Source of the DNA: Pseudoruegeria sp039972875
Lineage (GTDB): Bacteria > Pseudomonadota > Alphaproteobacteria > Rhodobacterales > Rhodobacteraceae
Length of the DNA stretch: 64,000 nucleotides
Assembly: GCA_039972875.1 (NCBI GenBank)
Contig: JBDWMA010000012.1
Location: 62,001 to 126,000, forward strand
Direction of reading: 5' to 3'
The notes beneath the pieces were generated by a model, which had not been told where the DNA came from, searched no databases, and saw nothing but the letters and a program-made list of their open reading frames with translations. Both the position numbers and the translations under genes were made by a program. This document shows, one piece after another, positions 37,086-45,681 of the stretch; the first letter of the stretch is position 1; each line of letters starts with the position of its first letter.

Positions 37086-37955
37086 ATGACCCTTCCGTTC
37101 AATGGCGCAATTTCGGATTTCTATAAAAATAACGCCCCAGCTGGTATTCGCAAGGCAATCAACATTGCCGATAAAAAGACGATCCTATCCGAAACTTTTC
37201 CCTATACCGAAAAACTGGGCAGAAAATCCTATGACAAACAGATGGATAAGCTTCAGCTGGAACTGGTGAAACTCCAAACGGATGTTAGAAACACCGGCAA
37301 ACGCATTATCGTTTTGTTTGAGGGGCGCGATGCAGCAGGTAAAGGTGGAACCATCGGCCGGTTTAGGGAAAACTTGAACCCACGTCATGCGCGCGTTGTC
37401 GCCTTGCCAAAGCCGACAGATCGCGAACAGGGTCAATGGTATTTTCAACGTTATATCAATCATTTACCGACAGAAGGTGAGATCGTTTTTTTTGACCGAA
37501 GCTGGTATAATCGCGCAATTGTAGAGCATGTATTCGGGTTTTGCACACCAAAACAACGGCAGCATTTCTTTTCGCAACTCTCAGGATTTGAGGATGCCTT
37601 GGTGGCGGATGGCATTCACTTTCACAAAATATGGCTCAACGTTGGGCAGGCAGAACAACTCAATCGCTTTCTTGATCGTGAACGTGACCCTTTGAAACAA
37701 TGGAAACTGTCCCAAATTGATGTGGATGGCTTGAAAAAATGGGATGCCTATAGCGCCGCTATAAAGGAAACATTTGAACGCAGCCACAGCCCAACAGCCC
37801 CCTGGACGATCATCCGCTCCGATGACAAAAAGAGAGCCCGCATCGCTGCCATTCAAAGCGTTTTACAAAGCATTGATTATGCACATAAAGACATGAAAAC
37901 TCTCCAAGAAAATGACGCCCAAATTTGCGGCGGACCGGATCTCTGGGATGCCTAA
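37086..37955 (+). CDS. ppk2: Polyphosphate kinase 2
   Basis: A 289-residue single-domain PPK2, which phosphorylates nucleoside diphosphates (or monophosphates) with polyphosphate. Walker A is FEGRDAAGKGGTIGRF, followed by the PPK2 signature LPKPTDREQGQWYFQRY, and Walker B is EIVFFDRSWYNRA. Class I members of this length mainly use NDPs. The ATG giving MTLPFNG has GGAG at good spacing. The last 8 bases overlap the TetR start. Confidence 0.94.
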   Translation: MTLPFNGAISDFYKNNAPAGIRKAINIADKKTILSETFPYTEKLGRKSYDKQMDKLQLELVKLQTDVRNTGKRIIVLFEGRDAAGKGGTIGRFRENLNPRHARVVALPKPTDREQGQWYFQRYINHLPTEGEIVFFDRSWYNRAIVEHVFGFCTPKQRQHFFSQLSGFEDALVADGIHFHKIWLNVGQAEQLNRFLDRERDPLKQWKLSQIDVDGLKKWDAYSAAIKETFERSHSPTAPWTIIRSDDKKRARIAAIQSVLQSIDYAHKDMKTLQENDAQICGGPDLWDA

Positions 37956-38565
37956 ACGCGGCTATCATCACGGTAATTTAAGGGCAGCTCTTATGGATGC
38001 TGCACTGGTTCTGATTGAGGAAAAAGGCCCCAATGGCTTTACTCTGTCTGAGGCCGCTAAGAATGCAGGTGTAACCCCTGCAGCGGTTTATCGCCATTTC
38101 CAAGGACGCGAAGACCTCATCGCTGAGGCTGCATTACAAGGGTATGAAATGTTCGCGGATCTATTGGAGTATGCCTATAAAACGGGGCAACCCTCTGATC
38201 TTGCTTCGTTTGAGGCCACAGGACGCGCGTATCTTGCATTTGCCCGTCGAAACCCTGGCCACTATGTGGCGATGTTTGAATCCGGTATTTCCATCAATCG
38301 TACACCTGAGCTCGCTGCAGCATCCAAACGTGCGCTTGGGGTTCTTGAACGTGCCGCTGAAAATCTGACGGCCCATATCCCGGCCCATAAACGTCCCCCT
38401 GCAACGATGGTCGCAGCCCATATCTGGGCGATGAGCCATGGTGTTGTAGAATTGTTTGCACGTGGTGCCCCCGGAACAAAATCACCTTATCCTCCAGAGG
38501 ATCTCCTGGAGGGCGGCATTGGAATATATCTACGTGGATTGGGCTTAGTCCCTCAGGACAGCTAA
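37948..38565 (+). CDS. TetR-family transcriptional regulator
   Basis: A 205-residue repressor-like protein. The N-terminal helix-turn-helix is FTLSEAAKNAGVTPAAVYRH (about residues 31-50). The C-terminal ligand domain contains ALGVLERAAENLTAHIPAH and AHIWAMSHGVVELF, typical of the TetR_C_33-like group. Its ATG lies inside the end of ppk2, so it is probably transcribed with it. Its target is unknown; ppk2 itself is possible. Confidence 0.9.
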   Translation: MPKRGYHHGNLRAALMDAALVLIEEKGPNGFTLSEAAKNAGVTPAAVYRHFQGREDLIAEAALQGYEMFADLLEYAYKTGQPSDLASFEATGRAYLAFARRNPGHYVAMFESGISINRTPELAAASKRALGVLERAAENLTAHIPAHKRPPATMVAAHIWAMSHGVVELFARGAPGTKSPYPPEDLLEGGIGIYLRGLGLVPQDS

Positions 38566-38616
38566 CCCTACCGATTTCAGTTTAGAATCAACAGCTCAGC
38601 CAGATGCCCAAAAGCA

Positions 38617-38643
38617 AAAGGCCCACCAAATTGGCGGGCCTTT
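38617..38643. terminator. Bidirectional terminator between tetR and rpsI
   Basis: AAAGGCCC (38617-38624) pairs with GGGCCTTT (38636-38643). It has A- and T-runs on both sides and separates the rightward TetR gene from the leftward rplM-rpsI operon. Confidence 0.8.
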
Positions 38644-38664
38644 CGAAACATGTACCAAACAAAC

Positions 38665-39147
38665 TTAACGTTTGGAGAACTGGAAGGAACGACGCGCTTT
38701 ACGCTTACCGAACTTCTTACGTTCAACAACACGGCTATCGCGTGTCAGGAAGCCAGCGGCTTTCAATGCACCACGCAATGAGGGTTCGTACAACTGCAGA
38801 GCTTTAGAGATGCCGTGACGTACCGCACCAGCTTGGCCGGATAAACCGCCGCCTTTAACTGTTGCCACAACGTCAAATTCACCTTCTACGCCGGCAACCT
38901 GAAAAGGCTGACGCAGGATCATTTGCAAAACGGGGCGTGCAAAATAAACAGGCATGTCTTTGCCGTTTACGGACACTTTGCCAGAACCTGGTTTGATCCA
39001 GACGCGTGCAACTGCATCTTTCCGTTTACCAGTCGCATAAGAACGACCAAACTCGTCACGCACAGGCTCACGCGGTGCGGCTACTTCAACAGCGGCTTCG
39101 GAGACAGCAGCGTTGAGATCTTCAAGTGTATTGATGTCATCAACCAT
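38665..39147 (-). CDS. rpsI: 30S ribosomal protein S9
   Basis: A 160-residue S9 with an acidic N-terminal extension of about 35 residues, a feature common in alphaproteobacteria. The conserved region begins GRSYATGKRKDAVARVW, then GGGLSGQAGAVRHGISKAL, and ends in the basic tail RKKFGKRKARRSFQFSKR that reaches the tRNA anticodon at the P site. It starts 3 bases after the rplM stop. Confidence 0.98.
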   Translation of the reverse strand: MVDDINTLEDLNAAVSEAAVEVAAPREPVRDEFGRSYATGKRKDAVARVWIKPGSGKVSVNGKDMPVYFARPVLQMILRQPFQVAGVEGEFDVVATVKGGGLSGQAGAVRHGISKALQLYEPSLRGALKAAGFLTRDSRVVERKKFGKRKARRSFQFSKR

Positions 39148-39150
39148 GGA

Positions 39151-39612
39151 TTAGCTCCGGGTGTTTTTCTTGTTCATGGACGCGACGTCCAGAACTTCAG
39201 GGGACTGAGCTTCGTGCGGGTGATCTGTACCAGCATAAACACGCAGATTTGTCATCAGCTGGCGGGACAGGCGGTTACCTGGCAGCATGCGCTGAACGGC
39301 TTTGGTCACGACGCGCTCAGGGTAAGCACCCTCAAGGATTTGACCTGCTGTACGCTCTTTCAAGCCACCGGGATGGCCTGTGTGGCGATAGTAGATTTTG
39401 TCAGAGCGTTTTTTGCCGGACAGTTGGATTTTGTCAGCGTTGATGACAATCACGTTGTCGCCCATATCCATGTGAGGAGTGAAGGACGCTTTATGCTTGC
39501 CGCGCAGACGCATGGCGATAATCGAAGCAAGACGGCCCAGAACGATGCCTTCGGCGTCGATCAGGATCCACTGCTTTTCGATATCCGCCGGAGTAGCGGT
39601 AAAAGTTTTCAT
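39151..39612 (-). CDS. rplM: 50S ribosomal protein L13
   Basis: A 153-residue L13. It carries WILIDAEGIVLGRLASIIAM, then HPGGLKERTAGQILEGAYPE and VQRMLPGNRLSRQLMTNLRVY, all conserved. It is the first gene of the rplM-rpsI operon, with its own promoter about 65 bases upstream. Confidence 0.98.
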   Translation of the reverse strand: MKTFTATPADIEKQWILIDAEGIVLGRLASIIAMRLRGKHKASFTPHMDMGDNVIVINADKIQLSGKKRSDKIYYRHTGHPGGLKERTAGQILEGAYPERVVTKAVQRMLPGNRLSRQLMTNLRVYAGTDHPHEAQSPEVLDVASMNKKNTRS

Positions 39613-39677
39613 GGTATTAACCCTAGGTTTTGGGTGTCACAACAGGCCCATGCCTGCATGCGATATCTGATGGCCGG

Positions 39678-39705
39678 TTTCTAAAGGTTTTACCCGCACA
39701 GTCAA
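39678..39705 (-). promoter_or_regulatory. Promoter of rplM-rpsI
   Basis: On the minus strand, TTGACT (39705-39700) and TAGAAA (39683-39678) are separated by 16 bases, a good sigma-70 match, 66 bases before the rplM ATG. Confidence 0.6.
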
Positions 39706-39753
39706 GCGCATCACGTCAGTATTAATTGTTTAAAAACAATGACTTAAAAATAA

Positions 39754-39767
39754 GGTATTATAATACC
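39754..39767. promoter_or_regulatory. 14-bp perfect palindrome before rplM
   Basis: GGTATTATAATACC is perfectly self-complementary and contains TATAAT-like boxes on both strands. It lies 9 bases beyond the end of the MocR gene and upstream of the rplM promoter. It may be a weak terminator element or an operator; the evidence is symmetry only. Confidence 0.25.
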
Positions 39768-39775
39768 CCATAAAA

Positions 39776-41173
39776 TCAAACTTCAATCGCATCTGCAGGG
39801 TTAGATAGGAGCCGTACGAGAACCTGGAGGCCTTTTTCAAACTGTTCCGGTGAAATTCTACCATTTATCGCAATGCGGATCGCATGGGGGGCTTTACCAT
39901 CAATCAGAACAAAGTCATCGGCGGAGCGGACGTAAACACCCTCACGCTCTGCGGCGCGACAAAATGCACTGGCCCGCCATCCGCGCGGCAGACGTAACCA
40001 TAACAACGGCACCCCATTGCGCCATGACAAATCAAAGCCACCCAAAACATTCACCGCGATGCGAACATAATCATCCACACGCTCTTGAACGGCCTTTGCA
40101 ACACCGACAGATCTAGGATCGTTCAACACACGCTCCGCCATTTGGGCAACAGGTACCGCAAGCCCAAAAGAAGAATGTTGACGTGTCCTGCGCAAATCAT
40201 TGGCAAGACCTTTGGGAGCGACAGCATAACCAACCCGTAAAGAGGGGGTCAATTCTTTGGATAACGACGATATATACCAAGCAGATTCCGGAATAAGGGC
40301 ACGATACCCCGGCAGGCGGTCACGCCCCATACGGTAACAATCGTCTTCTATGACATGTAGTTTATGCCGCGAAATAACCTCAGCAAGTTCTTGACGGCGT
40401 CGCATGGTAGTCTGCTCCACGGTCGGATTGTGATTTTCCGGAGATGTACATAGGATTTGGCCGCCATAGGTATGGATCGCCTCGTGCAACAGGTCTGGCC
40501 TTAACCCTTCATCATCACTCGGTATGCTGACAATTTTTGCCCGAGACAATCGCGCGGCATGGCGAAACCCGGTATAAGATAATTCTTCGGTGAACACGAC
40601 CGGGTCTGAGCCCCGAAGGACTGTCTGAAAAATCAACGTGATGGCGTTTTGACCACCGTGTGTCAATACAATGTCATCCGGTTCAAACGGACCAAGGTCT
40701 TGTGTATCAAGCCAATTGTATACGGCTTCTCTTGCCGGACGGTCAGAATGGTCGTTTGGATAATTATGATACATAGAATCCAGAGGGCCGCTGGCCATAT
40801 CAACCAAGGCGTCCTTAAGCAAAATTCCCTGCCCTAGCTCCGGCAATCCAGGGCTGCGTAGGTCAACATGTTCAACCCATGGCAATGTTTTAGGATTGAA
40901 CTGCAACAAAAGATCTTCTAACAAATTTTGCTCTGCAACAAAAGTTCCACGACCCACTTCGGCCTTAAGAACACCTTCATCCACAAGGATTTTATATGCT
41001 CGTGCAACGGTACCTGGCGTGATTTTCAAAGCCCAGGCCAACTCTCTCACGGGGGGGAGCTTTTCAGTCGGCTTCAAATGAGATTCTAGAACGGCCTGAC
41101 GGATGGACTCCGTCAAGACTTGATATTTGGGACCATCGATATCGGTCAGATCAGGAAACCAAATTGTATTCAT
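39776..41173 (-). CDS. MocR-type regulator (GntR domain fused to aminotransferase domain)
   Basis: A 465-residue protein. Residues 1-75 form a GntR winged helix (ELAWALKITPGTVARAYKIL). The rest is an aminotransferase-fold class I domain with the PLP-binding lysine in SSLSKELTPSLRVGYAV and a GQNAITLIFQTVL cofactor region. MocR proteins sense PLP or amino acids and often control a divergent gene. Here the divergent neighbour is a DUF1127 gene with operator-like repeats in the gap. The natural target may be different, such as a vitamin B6 or taurine pathway gene. Confidence 0.93.
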   Translation of the reverse strand: MNTIWFPDLTDIDGPKYQVLTESIRQAVLESHLKPTEKLPPVRELAWALKITPGTVARAYKILVDEGVLKAEVGRGTFVAEQNLLEDLLLQFNPKTLPWVEHVDLRSPGLPELGQGILLKDALVDMASGPLDSMYHNYPNDHSDRPAREAVYNWLDTQDLGPFEPDDIVLTHGGQNAITLIFQTVLRGSDPVVFTEELSYTGFRHAARLSRAKIVSIPSDDEGLRPDLLHEAIHTYGGQILCTSPENHNPTVEQTTMRRRQELAEVISRHKLHVIEDDCYRMGRDRLPGYRALIPESAWYISSLSKELTPSLRVGYAVAPKGLANDLRRTRQHSSFGLAVPVAQMAERVLNDPRSVGVAKAVQERVDDYVRIAVNVLGGFDLSWRNGVPLLWLRLPRGWRASAFCRAAEREGVYVRSADDFVLIDGKAPHAIRIAINGRISPEQFEKGLQVLVRLLSNPADAIEV

Positions 41174-41192
41174 TACAATCTTTCATTGGACT

Positions 41193-41246
41193 ACATTGTA
41201 CGCCATGTGTATCAAAATACTTGTAGCACAATGTTAACATTGTACC
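41193..41246. promoter_or_regulatory. Repeats between the MocR and DUF1127 genes
   Basis: ACATTGTAC occurs at 41193-41201 and again at 41238-41246, 45 bases apart in the same direction. The second copy overlaps a 16-bp perfect palindrome, ACAATGTTAACATTGT (41229-41244). Direct repeats of this kind with a bent spacer are typical of MocR binding regions. Confidence 0.55.
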
Positions 41247-41273
41247 AACCCAATTTTCAAAAGGAGAGTCCCA

Positions 41274-41507
41274 ATGGCACGCCCATTGTCCCAGCATAAC
41301 CGGAACATCCAGTTCCTTGAAGCAAACCACCCACTGCCCGCCATGGGCGCGATGGCTGTCGGATTTGCTGTGCTGTTGACGAAATGGCGCATGCGATATC
41401 ACACGCGACTTGCCCTTAAGACACTTACAGAATCCGAGTTGCGAGACGTCGGACTGTCACGCCGGCAGGCTTATACGGAGGCCCGCCGACCGTTCTGGAG
41501 CATCTGA
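41274..41507 (+). CDS. DUF1127 small protein
   Basis: A 77-residue basic protein. The C-terminal half, LALKTLTESELRDVGLSRRQ, is the DUF1127 domain. The N-terminal half has a hydrophobic stretch, AMGAMAVGFAVLLTKW, that could be a membrane or amphipathic helix. A Rhodobacter member (CcaF1) binds RNA and affects sRNA maturation and stress responses; a similar role is possible. It is divergent from the MocR regulator, which may control it. A strong terminator follows. Confidence 0.85.
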   Translation: MARPLSQHNRNIQFLEANHPLPAMGAMAVGFAVLLTKWRMRYHTRLALKTLTESELRDVGLSRRQAYTEARRPFWSI

Positions 41508-41534
41508 TCCCTGTCAGTGCAACAGAAAACGACT

Positions 41535-41570
41535 GGGCCGGTGGATTACCTCCCACCGGTCCTTTTATTT
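41535..41570 (+). terminator. Terminator of the DUF1127 gene
   Basis: A 10-bp stem joins GGGCCGGTGG (41535-41544) with CCACCGGTCC (41553-41562), followed by TTTTATTTT. It lies 27 bases after the stop and overlaps the very end of the convergent thioesterase gene. Confidence 0.8.
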
Positions 41571-41996
41571 TGGGGGAATGGAAAAGGTCATAGCCGCACG
41601 TGCGACAGGGTCATCGGATCCATCTGACCTGATCAATACATCCCCTATAGCCAAGACCCGGCCAATTTTTAGCAACCGACAGGTTGCAATTAAATCTACA
41701 CCAGCCTTTGGTTTTCGAAGAAAATCCAATGACGCGCTTGTGGTCACACTAAGTGCTTTTGGCCCAATCCGAGACAGGATGGCCAAATAAACCGCCACAT
41801 CCGCCAATCCAAACATTGATGGACCCGACACAGTTCCACCCGGACGCAAATGGTGATCGGCCACACAAAGACGTAGGATTATTCCCTCATCCGTCACTGC
41901 ATCGACACGAAATTCATCGGCGACCTGAGCAAAATCAGCATTCAAAAACGCCGTCAAAGCCGCCCTATCCATGATATATTCAGAAAGGCCTGACAT
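41565..41996 (-). CDS. PaaI-family thioesterase
   Basis: A 143-residue hotdog-fold thioesterase. The motif LRPGGTVSGPSMFGLADVAV has the HGG-like region, with a catalytic aspartate position in GLADVA. Family members hydrolyse acyl-CoA thioesters, often aromatic ones. The ATG has GAGG upstream and lies 3 bases after the carboxypeptidase stop, so the two are cotranscribed. Substrate unknown. Confidence 0.88.
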   Translation of the reverse strand: MSGLSEYIMDRAALTAFLNADFAQVADEFRVDAVTDEGIILRLCVADHHLRPGGTVSGPSMFGLADVAVYLAILSRIGPKALSVTTSASLDFLRKPKAGVDLIATCRLLKIGRVLAIGDVLIRSDGSDDPVARAAMTFSIPPK

Positions 41997-41999
41997 GTT

Positions 42000-43478
42000 T
42001 TATACCTCGTATAAGGCGCTAAACTTATCGTCTAAATAGTCCAACAATGGGCCTTCATTTGGCTCAAACCCGCAGGCATTGGCAATCGTATCCTTTGGGG
42101 AACGCAATCCACCATGTTGTTGTAAGTTCTCTTCCAACCAACCCGTGGCCGCAGACGTATCCCCGTGGGCCAGTTGGGCATCCAGATCCGGCAGGGCCTC
42201 GCGCATCGCCTTGAAGAGACATCCGGCATAGACATTGCCCAGCGTATAGGTGGGGAAATATCCAAACAATCCGACAGACCAATGCACATCCTGAAGCACG
42301 CCATTGGAGGGCTTATCCACGGCAACGCCGAAATCAGCCTCAAATCTTTCGTTCCACGCAGACGAAAGGTCTGCCACCGTTAGATCGCCAGAGATGATTT
42401 GACGCTCCAAATCAAATCGCAATAAAACATGGAGATTGTAGTGAACTTCATCAGCCTCGGTGCGAATATAGCCTGCCCCCACACGATTGACCGTCCGGTA
42501 AAAATCATGGGCATTGGCGACACCGAAATCTCCGAATTTCGTCTTCATCGCATCATAAAGCCAACCGGTGAAGGCCTCACCCCGCCCCAGCTGGTTTTCA
42601 TAAATTCGACTTTGACTTTCATGAACCCCCATCGACACACCCCGACCAAGGGGTGTGAGGTGATAGTCATCTGAAATGCCCTGTTCATAACAGGCGTGCC
42701 CGACTTCATGGATGGTCGAATAAAAACAGTTGAACGGATCCTTTAGGGCTGTCCGCGTGGTAATCCGAACGTCCTTTCCGGATCCGGAAGAAAACGGATG
42801 CACCGCCTTATCAATCCGCCCGGTGTTAAAATCATATCCAAATCGGCGTGCCAACTCCGTGCTCAGCTCCATTTGCTGTGCATCCGGGTACTCACCAGTT
42901 AGGGCCGCTGGGGGATTATCCGCCCCCAATACCTTTTCGCGTAGCGCCACGAGACGTGGGCGCAACGCACCAAACATTGTCTCAAGCTCTGCCCCTGTTG
43001 CCTCCGGTTCATAATCATTCAGCAGAGCATCATATAGATCGCCGCCATCAGCCAAAGCAGCGGCTTCCTCACGTCGAAGATCAACGACTTTGGAGAGCGT
43101 GGGGGCAAACGCATCGAAATCTTCGTTGCCTCGCGCCTCGGCCCATAGTCCCTGTGCAACTGAAGTTTCACGCGCCAGGGCAGAGGCCAGATCGGCGGGT
43201 ACTTTGGTGTTGCGATCATAGGATTTCTGGACATGCCGCACATAGGATTGATCCACCACAGACAGGGTCGCAGGATCAATTTCCGACAACCACTCGCCCA
43301 ATCGAGGATCAGTCCGACGGCCATGCAACACGTTTTCCAGTGCTGCCATTTCATCACCGCGCTGACCCGCAGCCCCACGTGGCATCATCGTTTCTTGATC
43401 CCAACCCAAACGACCTGAGATCTCTCCCAAAGCTGAGGTGTCCCTTTGAAAGGATTTTAGCGCATCGAGTGCAGACAT
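42000..43478 (-). CDS. Carboxypeptidase M32 family
   Basis: A 492-residue metallocarboxypeptidase like Taq carboxypeptidase. The zinc-binding HEXXH motif is in STIHEVGHACYEQG (near residue 260). The family signatures DVRITTR and HESQSRIYENQLG follow, and the C-terminal YTLGNVYAGCLF region is conserved. Members release C-terminal residues except proline. The ATG giving MSALDALKSF shares one base with the ctaA stop (TAATG). Confidence 0.95.
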   Translation of the reverse strand: MSALDALKSFQRDTSALGEISGRLGWDQETMMPRGAAGQRGDEMAALENVLHGRRTDPRLGEWLSEIDPATLSVVDQSYVRHVQKSYDRNTKVPADLASALARETSVAQGLWAEARGNEDFDAFAPTLSKVVDLRREEAAALADGGDLYDALLNDYEPEATGAELETMFGALRPRLVALREKVLGADNPPAALTGEYPDAQQMELSTELARRFGYDFNTGRIDKAVHPFSSGSGKDVRITTRTALKDPFNCFYSTIHEVGHACYEQGISDDYHLTPLGRGVSMGVHESQSRIYENQLGRGEAFTGWLYDAMKTKFGDFGVANAHDFYRTVNRVGAGYIRTEADEVHYNLHVLLRFDLERQIISGDLTVADLSSAWNERFEADFGVAVDKPSNGVLQDVHWSVGLFGYFPTYTLGNVYAGCLFKAMREALPDLDAQLAHGDTSAATGWLEENLQQHGGLRSPKDTIANACGFEPNEGPLLDYLDDKFSALYEV

Positions 43479-44623
43479 TAGGCTCTCCGGATTTTTTGAA
43501 TAACAGGATATTGGGCGGCAAAGCGGGCACGAATGATCATAACCCAGAGAATAATCGCACCGGCCTGATGCAGAATTGCAATGTTCCAGGGTGAGGCGTG
43601 CATCACCGTAACAATGCCCAAAACAATCTGGCCGAATAACATCACGGCCATCCAATCAAATGCACGCTTGGTAGAGGTGTTGCCGCTTTGACGGGAGCGT
43701 CGCCACACGATGAGTCCAAAGAAAAACAGCAGATAGCCAACCATACGGTGAATAAATTGAACCAAACCCGCGTTTTCAAAGAAGTTTGTCCACAACGGAG
43801 TCAATTCAAAGAGATCTTCAGGAACAAAAGACCCAGCCATCAATGGCCAGTCGATATATCCTCGGCCCGCATCGATCCCTGCGACCAATGCTCCAATTAG
43901 AATTTGCAAAGCCGCAAAATGCATGAGCCCGGTGGACATTGAGAACAACTTGCCCTCACGACCGCGCCGCGCCTGTAGCAAATCAGCCTCAGAGCGGCTG
44001 AGTTTCAGCATGAACCACGTGATCAGACCCAGAATCAAAAATGCCAAACCCAAGTGCGTGGCCAGTCGATAAGACGCAACCGACACCATGCGACCCGTCA
44101 AGCCAGAGGACACCATCCACCAGCCAATGGCCCCCTGTACACCACCCAAGGCACCCAACAATAATAATCGGTTCGACCAACCCGTGGGCATTTTGCGAAA
44201 GATCAACAAGCCAAAGAATCCAAGCGCCCAGATCAAACCTACAAACCGCCCCAACTGGCGATGGCCCCACTCCCACCAATAGATGGATTTAAAGGCCTCT
44301 ATCGTCATGCCTTCGTTCAGCAGTTCATATTGAGGTATTTGTTTATATTTCTCAAATTCGGTCTGCCAGTCGGCCTCATTTAAGGGTGGCACGGCCCCCT
44401 TAATGACGTTCCATTCCGTGATCGACAAACCAGAGTCCGTCAGCCGTGTCATACCACCGATTAGGATCATCGCCGCGACCAAAGTAAACAGCATGGCAAG
44501 CCAGATTTGCACGGCCCGCCTGCTGCCCGTTTTAGCCCGATCAATCAACCCCGGTTGCGGGGTTGCTACGGCTGTTCTCTCATCGCTGGAGACATCTTCG
44601 AATATGGAACGTTTCTGACTCAT
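43478..44623 (-). CDS. ctaA: Haem A synthase CtaA (Cox15 type)
   Basis: A 381-residue membrane enzyme that oxidises haem O to haem A for cytochrome c oxidase. Eight helices are visible. Conserved histidines occur in EWGHRQLGRFVGLIWALGFF and RLATHLGLAF, and in the second half in QFIHRMVGYLLFFFGL and HASPWNIAILHQAGAIIL. GGMTRLTDSGLSITEW is the typical first loop of the alphaproteobacterial/mitochondrial type. It is coupled to the carboxypeptidase gene. Confidence 0.96.
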   Translation of the reverse strand: MSQKRSIFEDVSSDERTAVATPQPGLIDRAKTGSRRAVQIWLAMLFTLVAAMILIGGMTRLTDSGLSITEWNVIKGAVPPLNEADWQTEFEKYKQIPQYELLNEGMTIEAFKSIYWWEWGHRQLGRFVGLIWALGFFGLLIFRKMPTGWSNRLLLLGALGGVQGAIGWWMVSSGLTGRMVSVASYRLATHLGLAFLILGLITWFMLKLSRSEADLLQARRGREGKLFSMSTGLMHFAALQILIGALVAGIDAGRGYIDWPLMAGSFVPEDLFELTPLWTNFFENAGLVQFIHRMVGYLLFFFGLIVWRRSRQSGNTSTKRAFDWMAVMLFGQIVLGIVTVMHASPWNIAILHQAGAIILWVMIIRARFAAQYPVIQKIRRA

Positions 44624-44690
44624 ATGGCCCTCTTTGGTATTGCGCCAAACCTAGGTCGGTCAGGCCATGGGGGCAAGGGCTGAGGCGTCC

Positions 44691-45092
44691 CTAAACCATG
44701 CGCGAAAACACTACACTTAGGGCGAATCCTATAACGATGGCGTTCATCAGGGCAAAGCCAGCTTCGAGAGCTATGAATAGCGGAATCTCAACGATCCGAA
44801 ACTTGGCCGCCGTTGCGATTGAATTGACCAGATTGGGCACCCAAAGCAGACCAACAAATAAGATACCCTTGATCGGATCAAAAACGCCTACAGGATAAAT
44901 CCAACCAAACACACAAAGGATCGCGATCAAATTCAACATAATCGCAAGAAACCCAATTGGAAAAATTGGAGTATCGCGCAACACCCCCAAAGTGGCGGCG
45001 TTGTATTTGTCTTTAAACAGCACCAAATTCCACAACACTCCATTCACCAATGACAGAATAAATCCGGCCACGAAGGCTACAATATATAGCAT
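44691..45092 (-). CDS. Small four-helix membrane protein
   Basis: A 133-residue protein with four hydrophobic segments: IVAFVAGFILSLVNGVLWNL, FPIGFLAIMLNLIAILCVFG, GILFVGLLWVPNLVNSIAT and MNAIVIGFALSVVFS. It resembles no family I can name. AGGAG precedes its ATG. It is divergent from a HxlR regulator, and a copy of the 17-bp operator lies 12 bases before its start, so it is a likely regulatory target. Confidence 0.75.
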   Translation of the reverse strand: MLYIVAFVAGFILSLVNGVLWNLVLFKDKYNAATLGVLRDTPIFPIGFLAIMLNLIAILCVFGWIYPVGVFDPIKGILFVGLLWVPNLVNSIATAAKFRIVEIPLFIALEAGFALMNAIVIGFALSVVFSRMV

Positions 45093-45103
45093 AGAGACTC
45101 CTA

Positions 45104-45120
45104 ACTTGTATTTTGCAAGT
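45104..45120. promoter_or_regulatory. Operator-like site 1 of the HxlR pair
   Basis: ACTTGTATTTTGCAAGT has arms ACTTGTA and TGCAAGT around three bases; one arm position is imperfect. It lies 12 bases from the start of the membrane protein and shares its pattern with site 2. Confidence 0.6.
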
Positions 45121-45140
45121 AACTATGCGATGCATTATTA

Positions 45141-45157
45141 ACTTGCAGAATGCAAGT
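45141..45157. promoter_or_regulatory. Operator-like site 2 of the HxlR pair
   Basis: ACTTGCAGAATGCAAGT is a perfect 7-bp inverted repeat around GAA, 37 bases from site 1 measured start to start. The consensus is ACTTGYA-N3-TGCAAGT. It lies between the divergent genes and is probably bound by the HxlR protein. Confidence 0.65.
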
Positions 45158-45252
45158 ATTAATGAGGATTCAAATGATTTGGACGCAGACGGCCCTATCG
45201 CGTTTGGACAACTGGATTTGCGTCACGCGTATCTTCTGCCTATATCGCCATT

Positions 45253-45681
45253 ATGACTATGAAACCGCCACGCCGATCAGATTGCCCGACAAATTTTGCC
45301 GTCGAACATTTCGGCGATCGCTGGACGCTTTTGCTGATCCGAGATTTGTTGTTTCATGGAAAATCATATTACCAAGAATTCCTCAGCGACGAAGAAGGGA
45401 TTTCTACCAATATCCTGGCTGCACGTCTAAAAAAGATGGAAGCGGATGGATTGATTCTGCGCCAAAAGGCCCGCGATGGGCGTCGGATACGCTATGTTCT
45501 GACGGACAAAGGCATCGATCTGGCGCGGATTATGGTCGAGATCAATCGTTGGTCCGCCAAATACGATCCGGACACTGGCGTCCCTGCGGACCACTCTCAA
45601 AAAATCAAAGACGATTTCGAAGGGCTGATCACCGATTATCAACGCAATGCCGTCGCGCGGCGGGCTGCTTCGGCAGATTAG
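45253..45681 (+). CDS. HxlR-family transcriptional regulator
   Basis: A 142-residue winged-helix regulator. The family signature FGDRWTLLLIRDLLFHGKSYYQ is spread over residues 20-41, and ISTNILAARLKKMEADGLI forms the recognition region. A long C-terminal helical part with NRWSAKYDPD is common. HxlR proteins often repress a divergent gene and sense aldehydes, quinones or redox state. Two copies of a 17-bp site lie in the 160-base gap. The ribosome binding site is weak; the start could be two codons later. It overlaps the trmJ end by 4 bases. Confidence 0.9.
   Translation: MTMKPPRRSDCPTNFAVEHFGDRWTLLLIRDLLFHGKSYYQEFLSDEEGISTNILAARLKKMEADGLILRQKARDGRRIRYVLTDKGIDLARIMVEINRWSAKYDPDTGVPADHSQKIKDDFEGLITDYQRNAVARRAASAD

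Noticed and set aside
38923..39684. Rightward frame of 253 codons
   Set aside because: It is antisense to rplM and rpsI and has no coherent domain.
42848..43594. Rightward frame of 248 codons, rich in His, Pro and Arg
   Set aside because: It is antisense to the M32 carboxypeptidase and ctaA. Composition is typical of a shadow frame.
45174..45252. Upstream ATG with AGGA before the HxlR gene
   Set aside because: It is out of frame with the HxlR protein and leads into the rejected long frame.
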